The position numbers and the translations under genes are program-made. This document shows, piece after piece, positions 16,578 through 24,299 of a DNA stretch of 64,000 bases. The DNA comes from Polynucleobacter meluiroseus (GTDB taxonomy: Bacteria > Pseudomonadota > Gammaproteobacteria > Burkholderiales > Burkholderiaceae). The DNA is taken from NCBI RefSeq assembly GCF_900205755.1, contig NZ_OANS01000002.1, positions 62,001 through 126,000 on the forward strand. The letters are read 5' to 3'. Position 1 is the stretch's first letter, and each line of letters opens with the position of its first letter. The notes beneath the pieces were generated by a model. The model searched no databases. It saw only the letters and a program-made list of their open reading frames with translations, and was not told the origin of the DNA.

Positions 16578-16961
16578 GGGTCTGCATAAATAAGTGAAGA
16601 CTTTAAAATTGAGTACATTAGGTGGAATACTGAGCCAATTCTCTGGCTTGTTAGATGAAAAGATGCGATCGCCCTGGCCATTTTTTTCAGTGTAGGCATA
16701 TTTCTCTAAAAAACGCGCTTTGTTTTCGGTGCAATCATATTCATAGTAGGCCACCCCAGAATATACGTCTCTATCGCCCTCAAAAATTTGCATTGGTTTT
16801 TTAAGGTCAAATAAAACCCATGCTTCGATTGAGTATGGGTTTCGTTTAATAGTGCTGGTATCTACCTTTACAACGGCAGTATCATTGCTTCCAAGCTCGA
16901 GCCAATTGGCCATTGCTACAGAGCTAATGCAACACAGGATGATTGCAGTGAATTTTTTCAT
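16572..16961 (-). CDS. Surface-adhesin E (Adhesin_E)-like exported protein
   Basis: A 129-residue protein with a signal peptide ending around AMAN and a small mature domain. The YYEYDCTENKARF motif and a second Cys near the C-terminus (TYLCRPK) are the two conserved cysteines of this family, probably a disulfide. Proteins of this type are named after Haemophilus protein E; in environmental betaproteobacteria they are usually small periplasmic proteins of unknown role. A paralogue lies at 19696 with the same Cys placement. Confidence 0.7.
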   Translation of the reverse strand: MKKFTAIILCCISSVAMANWLELGSNDTAVVKVDTSTIKRNPYSIEAWVLFDLKKPMQIFEGDRDVYSGVAYYEYDCTENKARFLEKYAYTEKNGQGDRIFSSNKPENWLSIPPNVLNFKVFTYLCRPK

Positions 16962-17176
16962 TGAAGTTCTTTCATTTACAGTCAGTGTTTAATACTCGAA
17001 ATATTCTATTCTGTATTTTATGATTAATGCAGATTTCTGAATTTGGGGTGTTTTAGAGCTTAAAAGACGGTCAGGTTTTTGCATTAGAGCTCCATGAAAG
17101 CGAGCGCGAGGCTGCATCAGATCAAATACAGTAAAATTGCGGACGTCCTTGACCTGTTTTTTCCATTCTCTTAGCC

Positions 17177-18787
17177 ATGGCACTCTTTAAGAAAAAATCC
17201 GTAGCTGCACCGATTCAGGCACCTAGAGGTCCTGAAAAAATTGTGCCAGAAAATCCTTATCTTGGACGTGAGCCTATCATTAATAGAGAGCAGACGATCA
17301 TTGGATATGAGCTTTTCTTTCGACCAGGTACCACGCTTAAAGCTAAACGACTGAACGACCGTAATGATGTTATGGTGCAAATTGCTAAGCGCTTAGCCGA
17401 GGATCCCAAAGCCGAAGTGAATTACCCAGAGGAGGTGACCGATGCCAATCTCAGGGATGACGATGGTAAGGAGGTGACTCAGGTAACTCTATCTGAAATC
17501 CTCTACTCCCTAAAGACAAAAGGGGTTACTCAATCCCTGGGTCAACATTTAGGTTTTATTAATATTCGTGCCGATCAATTGGGTGATGAGTTGCGCGGAT
17601 TTCCGGCAATAAAATTTCCCTTGCAAATTGATCTTGCAGAAATTCTAGGCGCGATTGAAGCTGAAGCTGCAATTGCTAAAGAGGCTGAACAAGATCTCGA
17701 GACCAATGCTGAAGCTAAAAAAGATTTTGAGGATTCTGGAGAACCTAGGGTTCCTGAAATTATAGAAAAGCTTGAAAGACTGCGAAGCGTAGGTTACAAA
17801 TTCGTATTAACGGGTTTGACTGAAGTCTTTGATGGCCTGGATGATATTTTGACAAAGTTTCGTTATGTGAAGTTAGATCTTCAAAAGGTCACTAAACCAT
17901 TCAGCCTGATTGATTACTGTAAAGGCATTCCTTTGCCACGCGATGAAAAATCCAAAGATGGTAGCAAAACATTGCAAATTATTGCGTCCAACGTACATAC
18001 CCCAGAAGAATACCATCATGCGCGCGATATTGGATGCGATGCGTTTGAAGGTTTTTACTTTGTTAAATCTGATCCTGAACTGTCATTGCATCGCGGTGAT
18101 GAATATCGTAAGTTATTAGAGTTATTAACTTTGCTACTATCTTCCCCTGAGTTAAAAGAATTGGTAACTGCAGTGGAGGCTAATCCGGTAGTTTCTAAAC
18201 ACCTCATGGTGATCGCTGAGATTGACTCACGGAGAAAGCGTGAAAAGCCGGAGAATATTCGTGATGCTGCTGTAATTTCAGGCATTAAGCGCATTACGCG
18301 ATGGACCCAACTCCTGCTCTATGCCGATACCAAGGCAAAAGTAGCCTTAGATGCCACACCTTTATTGCAGCTTGTTTGTGTCCGAGCTTTCTTTATGGAA
18401 TCTCTGTCAACCAAATTGGGGGCGGGTGGAGGCTTGGGTTCTAGTGATTTAGCCTTCTTGGTTGGCGGGCTATCCTTAATTGATAATCTTTTTGACGAGC
18501 CGGCTCGCGAATTACTTTCTCACTTTAACCTTCCCAGCGTTGTCGTAGATGCCATTGTCGACCGCTCCGGTATTTTGGGGCAATTGCTTTCACTGGCTGA
18601 GGCTGCAGAAGTAGGTGATTTGGAGAAGTGCCGTCATCTGTGCTCTGATGAGTTGAAGACGGTAAGCCTAGACGATGTTGCTCAAGATTCCCTATTGGCG
18701 ATTAAAAACTTTGTGGCTCAAACCCAGTTTGCACCAGAAGAGGACGTTTGGGATGCTGCAGATTCACCGAATGAAGAATTGGCCTAA
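17177..18787 (+). CDS. EAL-HDOD signalling protein (YuxH type)
   Basis: A 536-residue cytoplasmic protein. The N-terminal EAL-like domain (about 30-300) starts LGREPIINREQTIIGYELFFRP and ends with DAFEGFYFV. An acidic insertion at about 155-195 is unusual. The C-terminal HDOD domain spans about 305-515 (ELVTAVEANPVVSKHLM). EAL-HDOD proteins of this family mostly lack the metal-binding residues for c-di-GMP hydrolysis and act by binding, often in motility or twitching control. A role linked to the flagellar region is inferred. A hairpin, ATTGGCC and GGCCAAT around TAAG, overlaps the stop codon at 18779-18796. Confidence 0.82.
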   Translation: MALFKKKSVAAPIQAPRGPEKIVPENPYLGREPIINREQTIIGYELFFRPGTTLKAKRLNDRNDVMVQIAKRLAEDPKAEVNYPEEVTDANLRDDDGKEVTQVTLSEILYSLKTKGVTQSLGQHLGFINIRADQLGDELRGFPAIKFPLQIDLAEILGAIEAEAAIAKEAEQDLETNAEAKKDFEDSGEPRVPEIIEKLERLRSVGYKFVLTGLTEVFDGLDDILTKFRYVKLDLQKVTKPFSLIDYCKGIPLPRDEKSKDGSKTLQIIASNVHTPEEYHHARDIGCDAFEGFYFVKSDPELSLHRGDEYRKLLELLTLLLSSPELKELVTAVEANPVVSKHLMVIAEIDSRRKREKPENIRDAAVISGIKRITRWTQLLLYADTKAKVALDATPLLQLVCVRAFFMESLSTKLGAGGGLGSSDLAFLVGGLSLIDNLFDEPARELLSHFNLPSVVVDAIVDRSGILGQLLSLAEAAEVGDLEKCRHLCSDELKTVSLDDVAQDSLLAIKNFVAQTQFAPEEDVWDAADSPNEELA

Positions 18788-18867
18788 GGGCCAATCAGGC
18801 GATGTGGGTCAAGAGCGCTAACGGGTTCCGCCCAGCTCTTACAGATCTGGGTTAGATTGGTTAAAAA

Positions 18868-18917
18868 AATTGTCATGGAATTGAAATACTTGCATTGTGA
18901 CAATTAGTGTATACACT
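18868..18917 (+). promoter_or_regulatory. Inverted repeat and palindrome upstream of the HTH gene
   Basis: AATTGTCA (18868-18875) and TGACAATT (18898-18905) form an 8-bp perfect inverted repeat with 22 bp between. Directly after it is the 12-bp perfect palindrome AGTGTATACACT (18906-18917). They lie about 165 bp upstream of the HTH-membrane gene, in a 290-bp gap. Such paired palindromes suit dimeric regulators. Which protein binds is unknown. Confidence 0.45.
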
Positions 18918-19081
18918 ATCCTAAGTTCATGTTTATTATAGGCAATGTTTAGTTGGCTATTGTTTTCAAGGCCTACTTCTCATGGTCTGTAGCATCTAAA
19001 AAATGATTCAATATTGATTAGTGTTGCTATTGTGCGCTGGGCAAGCAGTCGATTTTTTTGCTCACCCTTTAAGGAGATTTG

Positions 19082-19615
19082 GTGTCCGACAAGCAGAAAA
19101 ATCTATTACCTAAAATAGTGGGTGAGCGCTTTAGGGACGCCAGGGAAAAGCAGGGTTTATCTATTGAGGAATTAGCAAATAAAGCGATTCTTTCCAACAG
19201 CCAAATTCGGCAAATCGAAGGCAATGAGCAGGGCGCATTCTATTCCCCAGACATCAAATATTCGAGCGCTAAAAAGGTAGCCAAAATTCTGGGGCTACCC
19301 GAAGAGCAAGCTTTTGATGCAAGCGAAACAATGCTCGATGGAGATATTCAAGTCTCAAGAGAGCAAAAAGAATTCAATGAGATCGAAGCCATGCTGGCGC
19401 AAAAAATGATCAACGAGATCAAGTTTGAAAAGCCCAGCTTGATTCAAAAGATTATTGGCAAGAAAACCTCTATGCAATTGCCAATCCAAGGCATTGAGGT
19501 GACCTATGCCACTGGACCTAAATCAGTCTTCAAGCGTATTGTCTTTTTACTAATTTTGCTTGCGGTCCTCGGCATCGGGTATCGGGTACTCAGCCCATAT
19601 ATTCATTTTTCCTAA
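19082..19615 (+). CDS. HTH (RodZ-like N-terminus) protein with C-terminal membrane segment
   Basis: A 177-residue protein with a helix-turn-helix of the HTH_25/RodZ kind at about 12-75 (RFRDAREKQGLSIEELANKA), a charged linker, and one membrane segment near residues 150-172, ending shortly after. Real RodZ is much longer with a periplasmic domain, so this is a short membrane-tethered HTH protein. GTG 19082 is preferred over TTG 19079 because AAGGAG ends 5 bases before it. It could be a membrane-bound regulator for nearby genes, possibly through the palindrome upstream. Confidence 0.72.
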   Translation: MSDKQKNLLPKIVGERFRDAREKQGLSIEELANKAILSNSQIRQIEGNEQGAFYSPDIKYSSAKKVAKILGLPEEQAFDASETMLDGDIQVSREQKEFNEIEAMLAQKMINEIKFEKPSLIQKIIGKKTSMQLPIQGIEVTYATGPKSVFKRIVFLLILLAVLGIGYRVLSPYIHFS

Positions 19616-19695
19616 GTTGATAAGAATGCCCTCTATCACCGATATCACTAGTATCGTCACTGCAATCCGCAATCGCCTAGCAGAAAGATTGCTAA

Positions 19696-20088
19696 ATGAT
19701 TAAACCAATTGTTTTACTTTGGGCAATCTTATTTACTAGTCAGGCGTATGCTGATTGGACTAAAGTGACGGCCAATCAAGATATTTCTGTGTACATAGAT
19801 GCCCAGGCAATTCAAAGAAATAAAGGCTTGGTGAAGGTTAAAGTTTTGGTCAATGAAGCTAAAGAATTAGTCGTTGATAAAGATAGGCATCCTTATCAAT
19901 CCTTTAGAACTTACATAGAGTACAACTGCAAGAAAGAGCTTCAAAGAGCACTGTCTACTAAATGGTTCTCTGAACCAATGGGCGAGGGCAATGTAGCCTA
20001 TCAAGATAAGCAACCATACCCCTTTGCCCCTGTAGCAGAAGGCACTTTAGGCTTGGTTGTGATGAAACGTGTCTGTAAGGGCGTCTGA
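19696..20088 (+). CDS. Surface-adhesin E-like exported protein, second copy
   Basis: A 130-residue protein with a signal peptide ending at AYAD and a mature domain like the one at 16572. The pair of Cys is again present in EYNCKKE and KRVCKG, and the VYIDAQAIQRNKGLVKVKV segment aligns with VKVDTSTIKRNPYSIEAWV of the other copy. The two are clearly paralogues. It lies between the HTH-membrane gene and zorA on the same strand; a functional link to either is unproven. Confidence 0.7.
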   Translation: MIKPIVLLWAILFTSQAYADWTKVTANQDISVYIDAQAIQRNKGLVKVKVLVNEAKELVVDKDRHPYQSFRTYIEYNCKKELQRALSTKWFSEPMGEGNVAYQDKQPYPFAPVAEGTLGLVVMKRVCKGV

Positions 20089-20174
20089 TGTATAGAATTA
20101 GGCAATATAAACTTCAATTTCCCCGAAAAATCATTCTTTCACCATTTTCTTATTCATTTTATTTCCGCTAAAAC

Positions 20175-21773
20175 ATGCAAACTCCAGTCAATCTATATCT
20201 ACCCATTGGCATTGCAATTGGAATTCTTCTTGTTGCCGCTTTTTTGTATTGGTCTTGGTCAAAAGTTATTTACCAATCGAGCGCTCAAATTAAAGACCTT
20301 TGCGGTGAGCTCAATGGTAAAGAGGCAGCAGGCGGGGATATTTTTACGGCAGCTATCGGGTCGACTACCAATGCTCGAATCATTGATTTACTCCAAGAGA
20401 GCAAAAGAAATCTCATCGACATTCGAGGGGATTCTGGGTCTAAGCAATACTGTCTTAAACCGTATTCTGATATTTGGACTGCTAGAAATATACTAGCTGG
20501 AAAAATTAATCTCTCATTGTATGAAACTATGCCGAATATTTTGATCGGTGTAGGTTTGATGTTTACTTTTATATTTCTGGCATTAGCATTAAATGATGCT
20601 GGTCAGTCTATGAGTGGTAACCAAGAGTCTCGTGATGCCGCCCTTAAGGGTTTGATTGCTACAGCGGGCGGCAAGTTTATTACCTCGATTGCTGGTTTGT
20701 TAACTTCCCTAGTTTGGAACTGGGCTGCTAAGCTTACACTTGAAAAATTGGAAACTGCTATAGATGAATTGCAGGCTCAGCTCAGGGCAATTGTTCCCGA
20801 TAATGGTCCGCAAGCAGTTATCCAAGCGCAACTTGGCATGTTCCATGAAATGCTGTCGCAAAACCATGAGCAAGTAAATCAATTAAAACGATTTGAAACG
20901 GACTTTGCGCTATCCATATCCAAGGCGATCGGCAATGCACTCGAGCCTTTATTTAATGACCTTAGCGTAAAACTCATTGATGCTTTCGATAAATTAACCG
21001 AGCGTATCAGCCGTATTAATGAAGAAGCTCTTAAAAACATTATGGAGAAATTCTTAGAGGCGATTAAAGGTGACTCCGCAAAAGAGATGGAGCAGTTCAG
21101 AAAAACCTTAGTAGAGGTGACTGAAAAACTCAATACTGCTGGAGTAGGGGCTGGAGTCTCTCTTGCCCAAGCAGGAGATTCTTTTGGTAGTGCCATAAGC
21201 GCCTTAGAAAAGACGGTTACCAAAACCAATGAAACCATGCTTGGCTTAGAGTCTGGGCTCCAAAGAGCAAAAGACTTCACTAGCGAAGGCGCTACTAAAT
21301 TAGAGTTTGTCTTGGGTGGATTGATTGGTTCAGTCAACGGCATCGACAAGGTGATTGTTAATGTTGATTCCTTTGTGCAAAAAATTCAATCGAGTACGGA
21401 GTCACTAGGCTTAATAGCCCGCAGTTTAGATACGACAGTAGCTTCACAAGAAGTCATCAGTAAAGAGTTTGGTGTTGGCATTTCTGCCATGTCCAGTGCT
21501 CTCAAAGACGCTGTTAATGAAATTAAACTAGGCACCGATGCTTCTCGTGCGGCGCTCAGTTCTTTGAGGATTGAGTTTGAATCAACCAAGACCTCTATTG
21601 ATCAAACCGTCAATCATTTGACTAGTGGTGTGTCGGATTATTCTAATAAGGTGGTGCAGTTACATTTTAAATTAGATGAAAAACTGGCTCAGGCTATTTC
21701 TTCTATTCATACAACCATCACAACCTTAGAGCAAACGATGGATGACTTTGTTGAGTCACTTCCCAAGAGTTAA
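20175..21773 (+). CDS. zorA: ZorA-like stator protein of a Zorya-type system
   Basis: A 532-residue MotA/TolQ/ExbB-superfamily protein. TM1 lies at about 8-28, TM2 at about 120-140 (MPNILIGVGLMFTF, with Thr131) and TM3 at about 160-186 (GGKFITSIAGLLTSLVWN). After TM3 comes a roughly 345-residue cytoplasmic tail of predicted coiled coil and helical bundle, the hallmark that separates ZorA from MotA. Zorya is an anti-phage system in which ZorA and ZorB form an ion-driven inner-membrane motor whose tail is thought to relay phage entry to DNA-acting partners. zorB follows after 32 bp. The ZorA tail here is shorter than in the best-studied type I protein. Confidence 0.82.
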   Translation: MQTPVNLYLPIGIAIGILLVAAFLYWSWSKVIYQSSAQIKDLCGELNGKEAAGGDIFTAAIGSTTNARIIDLLQESKRNLIDIRGDSGSKQYCLKPYSDIWTARNILAGKINLSLYETMPNILIGVGLMFTFIFLALALNDAGQSMSGNQESRDAALKGLIATAGGKFITSIAGLLTSLVWNWAAKLTLEKLETAIDELQAQLRAIVPDNGPQAVIQAQLGMFHEMLSQNHEQVNQLKRFETDFALSISKAIGNALEPLFNDLSVKLIDAFDKLTERISRINEEALKNIMEKFLEAIKGDSAKEMEQFRKTLVEVTEKLNTAGVGAGVSLAQAGDSFGSAISALEKTVTKTNETMLGLESGLQRAKDFTSEGATKLEFVLGGLIGSVNGIDKVIVNVDSFVQKIQSSTESLGLIARSLDTTVASQEVISKEFGVGISAMSSALKDAVNEIKLGTDASRAALSSLRIEFESTKTSIDQTVNHLTSGVSDYSNKVVQLHFKLDEKLAQAISSIHTTITTLEQTMDDFVESLPKS

Positions 21774-21805
21774 TTGGATATCTTCGCCGAGACTAAAACA
21801 TCACT

Positions 21806-22636
21806 ATGATTTTTTTACCGTCTAGCCACAATAAACAATCTGAAAAGGTTGAGGAAGCGGGCTATCTCGCTTCTGCAAGTGATTTGATGATAGGTCTATT
21901 GTTTGTTTTTATCATCATGGTAGTAATGCTTTCTCAAAGGGTCGATTCGATTCAAAGAGGAGAAAGCGTTAACGACCCACTCGCAAGCGCGGTACTGATC
22001 ATTGGGCAAAAGTTTAAGGAAGCTGGCTTAAATGTGGTGATTGATCCGCAATCCGGGGTTATAGGCCTTCCGGCTGATGCTTTATTTGGATTTAATAGTG
22101 CAGTTTTGAATGAAAATTCAACTCAAACATTAAAAAAAGCTAGAGAGTCCTTGATTAAGATTCTGCCTTGTTATGTTCATTCTGAAAGAGCTTCTAGACC
22201 ATTAGACTGCCCACCAAATGATGAGCAAGCAGAAATCGAAACAATTTTTATTGAAGGGCATACTGACTCTAAGCCCCTTCAACAAGGCAACTACACTAAT
22301 TGGCACCTGGGTTTAGATCGTGCCCGTGCGGTTTATGAAGTTCTGACCGAAGGCAAGCCCCAGTCCTATCAAAATGAACGTAAGTTAGACGTCTTTGGCA
22401 TTAGCTCTTATGCTGATAAGCGCGTAATCAAAAGTTTTGGTTTAGAGGATGCAGAAAAAAGCCGGCGAGTTGAGTTGCGCTTCATTTTGGCATTTAAGCC
22501 CGACTCCATAAAAGGTAAAGCAGCTAGAGAGGCTTTAGATGCTGCTGGTGCTCCAACCGCTGCTGCGGCTGTTGTGACGCCTGGAGCGAATGTAATACAA
22601 AGTCCTAACAGCAAACCTATTACAGCGCCAAAATGA
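21806..22636 (+). CDS. zorB: ZorB-like stator partner with OmpA peptidoglycan-binding domain
   Basis: A 276-residue protein with a short cytoplasmic N-terminus, one membrane segment at about 24-45 and a periplasmic OmpA/MotB-like domain at about 85-235 (IEGHTDSKPL, NWHLGLDRARAVYEVL, SRRVELRF). Asp26, just at the start of the membrane helix (SASDLMIGLLF), is in the place of the ion-carrying Asp of MotB and ZorB. The last 45 residues are a low-complexity Ala/Pro-rich tail. The stop overlaps the start of the next gene (ATGA), so the third protein is co-translated. Confidence 0.84.
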   Translation: MIFLPSSHNKQSEKVEEAGYLASASDLMIGLLFVFIIMVVMLSQRVDSIQRGESVNDPLASAVLIIGQKFKEAGLNVVIDPQSGVIGLPADALFGFNSAVLNENSTQTLKKARESLIKILPCYVHSERASRPLDCPPNDEQAEIETIFIEGHTDSKPLQQGNYTNWHLGLDRARAVYEVLTEGKPQSYQNERKLDVFGISSYADKRVIKSFGLEDAEKSRRVELRFILAFKPDSIKGKAAREALDAAGAPTAAAAVVTPGANVIQSPNSKPITAPK

Positions 22637-23529
22637 ACCTAGCAACGCTACCAGAAGATTTTCCTCTGCTAGCAAGTGCTGCGCAAAAAATCTCCTCAGA
22701 ATCGATATCAATTGAAAAAATAGGTTTGCCGCCGGATATTTTTGCGGTTGGTGAGCGTACTTTTATTCGTTTCTCATTGGCACAGCTATCAGGGCATCAA
22801 GTTGACCAACGCTATTGGCGTTATTTTCCCTATGCTATTTGGCTTGAGCCAGAACGTAGTTTATCTGCGCGCACGGATTACTTAAGTGAGTACTTTGAGA
22901 TCCATCTTCCGCGCTCTCTCAAGATTGCCAAAAGGGCAATGAAGTGGGCTGAGCCCTTATTCTATGTTTACCTCTATCACTTTAAGCCTAATGACCCTGT
23001 ATTTAAAAAGCTGGCTCAGACAGCACAACTTTTTTTTACCAGTAGCGCTATTAAATTAGGCTCTCCACTGAAATCGTTGACCCATGATTTAAATTTATTG
23101 AATGCATCCGAGGGGCCGCGTTTCATTGCAGAGTCCATCCTCAAAACAAAAAGAGGGTTAATGGGGTGGATCAATCAATTTGATCTATGGCCTGGATTTA
23201 CAGGTACTGCTTTTGCTCACGCCGCTTTTATTGAACTGCTTAAATTTCCAACAGAAAAAAGACGGCAAACAGACTATATCCATCTGGTCTTTGATTGGGG
23301 TATAGACAGCCAAAATCAATTTCGCTATCCCCAGGTTCAGGCGCTATTTAATGATGCTTTGCTGTTAGCCTGGAAAGGGGTAAAGCCGCCAGAGGATTTG
23401 AAGGCAGCAATGAGTGCAAAACTGATCAGTGTGATTGGCGACCCCAGGGTAGATCCAGAGCGGTGGCAAGGTACCAGTAGTGATGCAGTTCAGGTGCTTG
23501 TGGGCTGGCTTAATACCAAAGCAGCTTAA
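22633..23529 (+). CDS. Short ZorC-like (EH-signature-type) protein
   Basis: A 298-residue soluble protein, third in the zorAB operon by ATGA overlap, which is the ZorC position. The YWRYFPYAIWLEPE block and the C-terminal IGDPRVDPERWQG and VLVGWL pattern recall EH-signature (ZorC) proteins, while AFAHAAFIELL holds a His and Glu in the middle. Type I ZorC proteins are roughly twice this length, and this one ends just after the WL motif, where family members usually continue. It may be a truncated ZorC or a distinct short effector. No zorD, zorE or other nuclease/helicase follows. Family assignment is tentative. Confidence 0.55.
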   Translation: MNLATLPEDFPLLASAAQKISSESISIEKIGLPPDIFAVGERTFIRFSLAQLSGHQVDQRYWRYFPYAIWLEPERSLSARTDYLSEYFEIHLPRSLKIAKRAMKWAEPLFYVYLYHFKPNDPVFKKLAQTAQLFFTSSAIKLGSPLKSLTHDLNLLNASEGPRFIAESILKTKRGLMGWINQFDLWPGFTGTAFAHAAFIELLKFPTEKRRQTDYIHLVFDWGIDSQNQFRYPQVQALFNDALLLAWKGVKPPEDLKAAMSAKLISVIGDPRVDPERWQGTSSDAVQVLVGWLNTKAA

Positions 23530-23756
23530 TCAGTACTCATGAAGCTATTTGAAATTAATCAAAAATTACTTACGACGATGATTTAAACCCATTTCTGACC
23601 TGATTTCTTCTGATGCTAGAAGTATGCTGATTTAGTGGCTATATTTAATAGTTGCAATGTTCCTTATAGGAACGTTTGTGATTTTATTTTTTAGCCCCAA
23701 ATAGTTTAGGAGCTCCAAAGCATCAATCCTGTTATGCAAATTATTTCCTATAAGCT
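23530..23756. other. Non-coding stretch between zorC-like gene and att scar
   Basis: No gene seen. It contains the small hairpin GTTCC, TTATA, GGAAC at about 23659-23673 and an 8-bp inverted repeat CTTATAGG / CCTATAAG across the stretch. Frames downstream of the zorC-like stop close quickly and I see no remnant of a helicase or nuclease effector. Confidence 0.4.
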
Positions 23757-23841
23757 ATTGATTTATATAGGTAAAGTATCAATCAGACGTATTGGCTACG
23801 AACCAAGGGGTCGTGGGTTCAATTCCTGCCAGCCGCACCAA
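23757..23841 (+). repeat. att-like scar 1: 3' half of a tRNA-Arg(ACG) gene
   Basis: Bases 23794-23841 hold a tRNA-Arg 3' half: anticodon loop CTACGAA (anticodon ACG), 3' anticodon stem, T-arm with loop TTCAATT, acceptor strand and CCA. The tRNA 5' half (acceptor, D-arm) is missing, so this is no working tRNA. The same 48 bp recur at 26423-26470. In both copies ATTGATTTATATAG lies exactly 37 bp upstream of the tRNA part (here 23757-23770). Integrases of the tyrosine-recombinase family commonly insert at tRNA 3' ends and leave such duplicates. Confidence 0.8.
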
Positions 23842-23848
23842 GCTACAT

Positions 23849-23876
23849 AAGGGCCTCCCTAACGGGAGGCCCTTTC
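23849..23876 (+). terminator. Strong terminator after att scar 1
   Basis: AAGGGCCTCCC, TAAC, GGGAGGCCCTT forms an 11-bp perfect GC-rich stem followed by TTTC. The same kind of terminator follows scar 2, so it probably came along as the natural tRNA-Arg terminator. Confidence 0.85.
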
Positions 23877-23878
23877 TA

Positions 23879-23999
23879 TTTGTACTACTGAACTACATTT
23901 GTACTACTGAATGAGTATTTGAGTTTATATTACCGCCAGCTAGGCCATATTCTATAAGGGCCTATTCTTCGAAATCCACTGTTTGCTTGTACTACTGAA
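23879..23999 (+). repeat. Three copies of a 13-bp direct repeat beside att scar 1
   Basis: TTGTACTACTGAA occurs at 23880-23892, 23899-23911 and 23987-23999. The first two are 19 bp apart. Clustered short direct repeats next to a tRNA-type att site resemble integrase arm-type binding sites, although no integrase gene is in the window. Confidence 0.6.
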
Positions 24000-24138
24000 T
24001 TATTTGGCCAATTAGAGTATTTGTCTGCTTCTCGGACCATTTCAGACATTCAAAGAAAGAGATTTTGGGGTCATTGACCGTCTCAGTTCGGCCAATAGCG
24101 GCCTATGGAAAGAGCTAGCTCCCCTCTGAGGCGTAGTC

Positions 24139-24166
24139 GCACGTTCGAATCGTGCTGGGCAGGCCA
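24139..24166 (+). other. Second tRNA-like 3' end fragment
   Basis: GCACG, TTCGAAT, CGTGC makes a perfect T-arm (5-bp stem, canonical 7-nt loop), followed by TGGGCAGG and CCA, as at a tRNA 3' end with discriminator G. No matching 5' acceptor strand (CTGCCCA) or cloverleaf lies upstream. It may be the scar of another integration or a decayed tRNA. The parent tRNA is not identified. Confidence 0.4.
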
Positions 24167-24299
24167 AAGGCCTGACTGGCCGATGAGGTCTAGTCAAAAA
24201 ATCTGATTTTTCACTGCCCTAAAGGAGTGCAAGTAACCAGGAAACTTTCATATGGACCTGATATTATTACTTCTAATAATAAAACAATGAAGAATCAAT

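Noticed and set aside
19082..19615. True RodZ cell-shape protein
   Set aside because: The HTH part fits, but the protein ends right after the membrane segment and lacks the periplasmic domain, so only the N-terminal likeness is claimed.
20175..22636. A second flagellar MotA-MotB pair or an ExbB/TolQ-TolR pair
   Set aside because: The tail of about 345 residues after TM3 in the first protein is far beyond MotA or TolQ, and the third overlapping gene is not found with flagellar stators.
23766..23841. Functional tRNA-Arg gene at the first scar
   Set aside because: Anticodon and T-arms are there, but no acceptor 5' strand or D-arm can be found upstream. The same is true at 26423-26470.
23530..24299. 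Remnant of zorD or zorE after the zorC-like gene
   Set aside because: All frames close quickly and none shows helicase or nuclease motifs; the stretch holds only the att scar, repeats and tRNA-like DNA.
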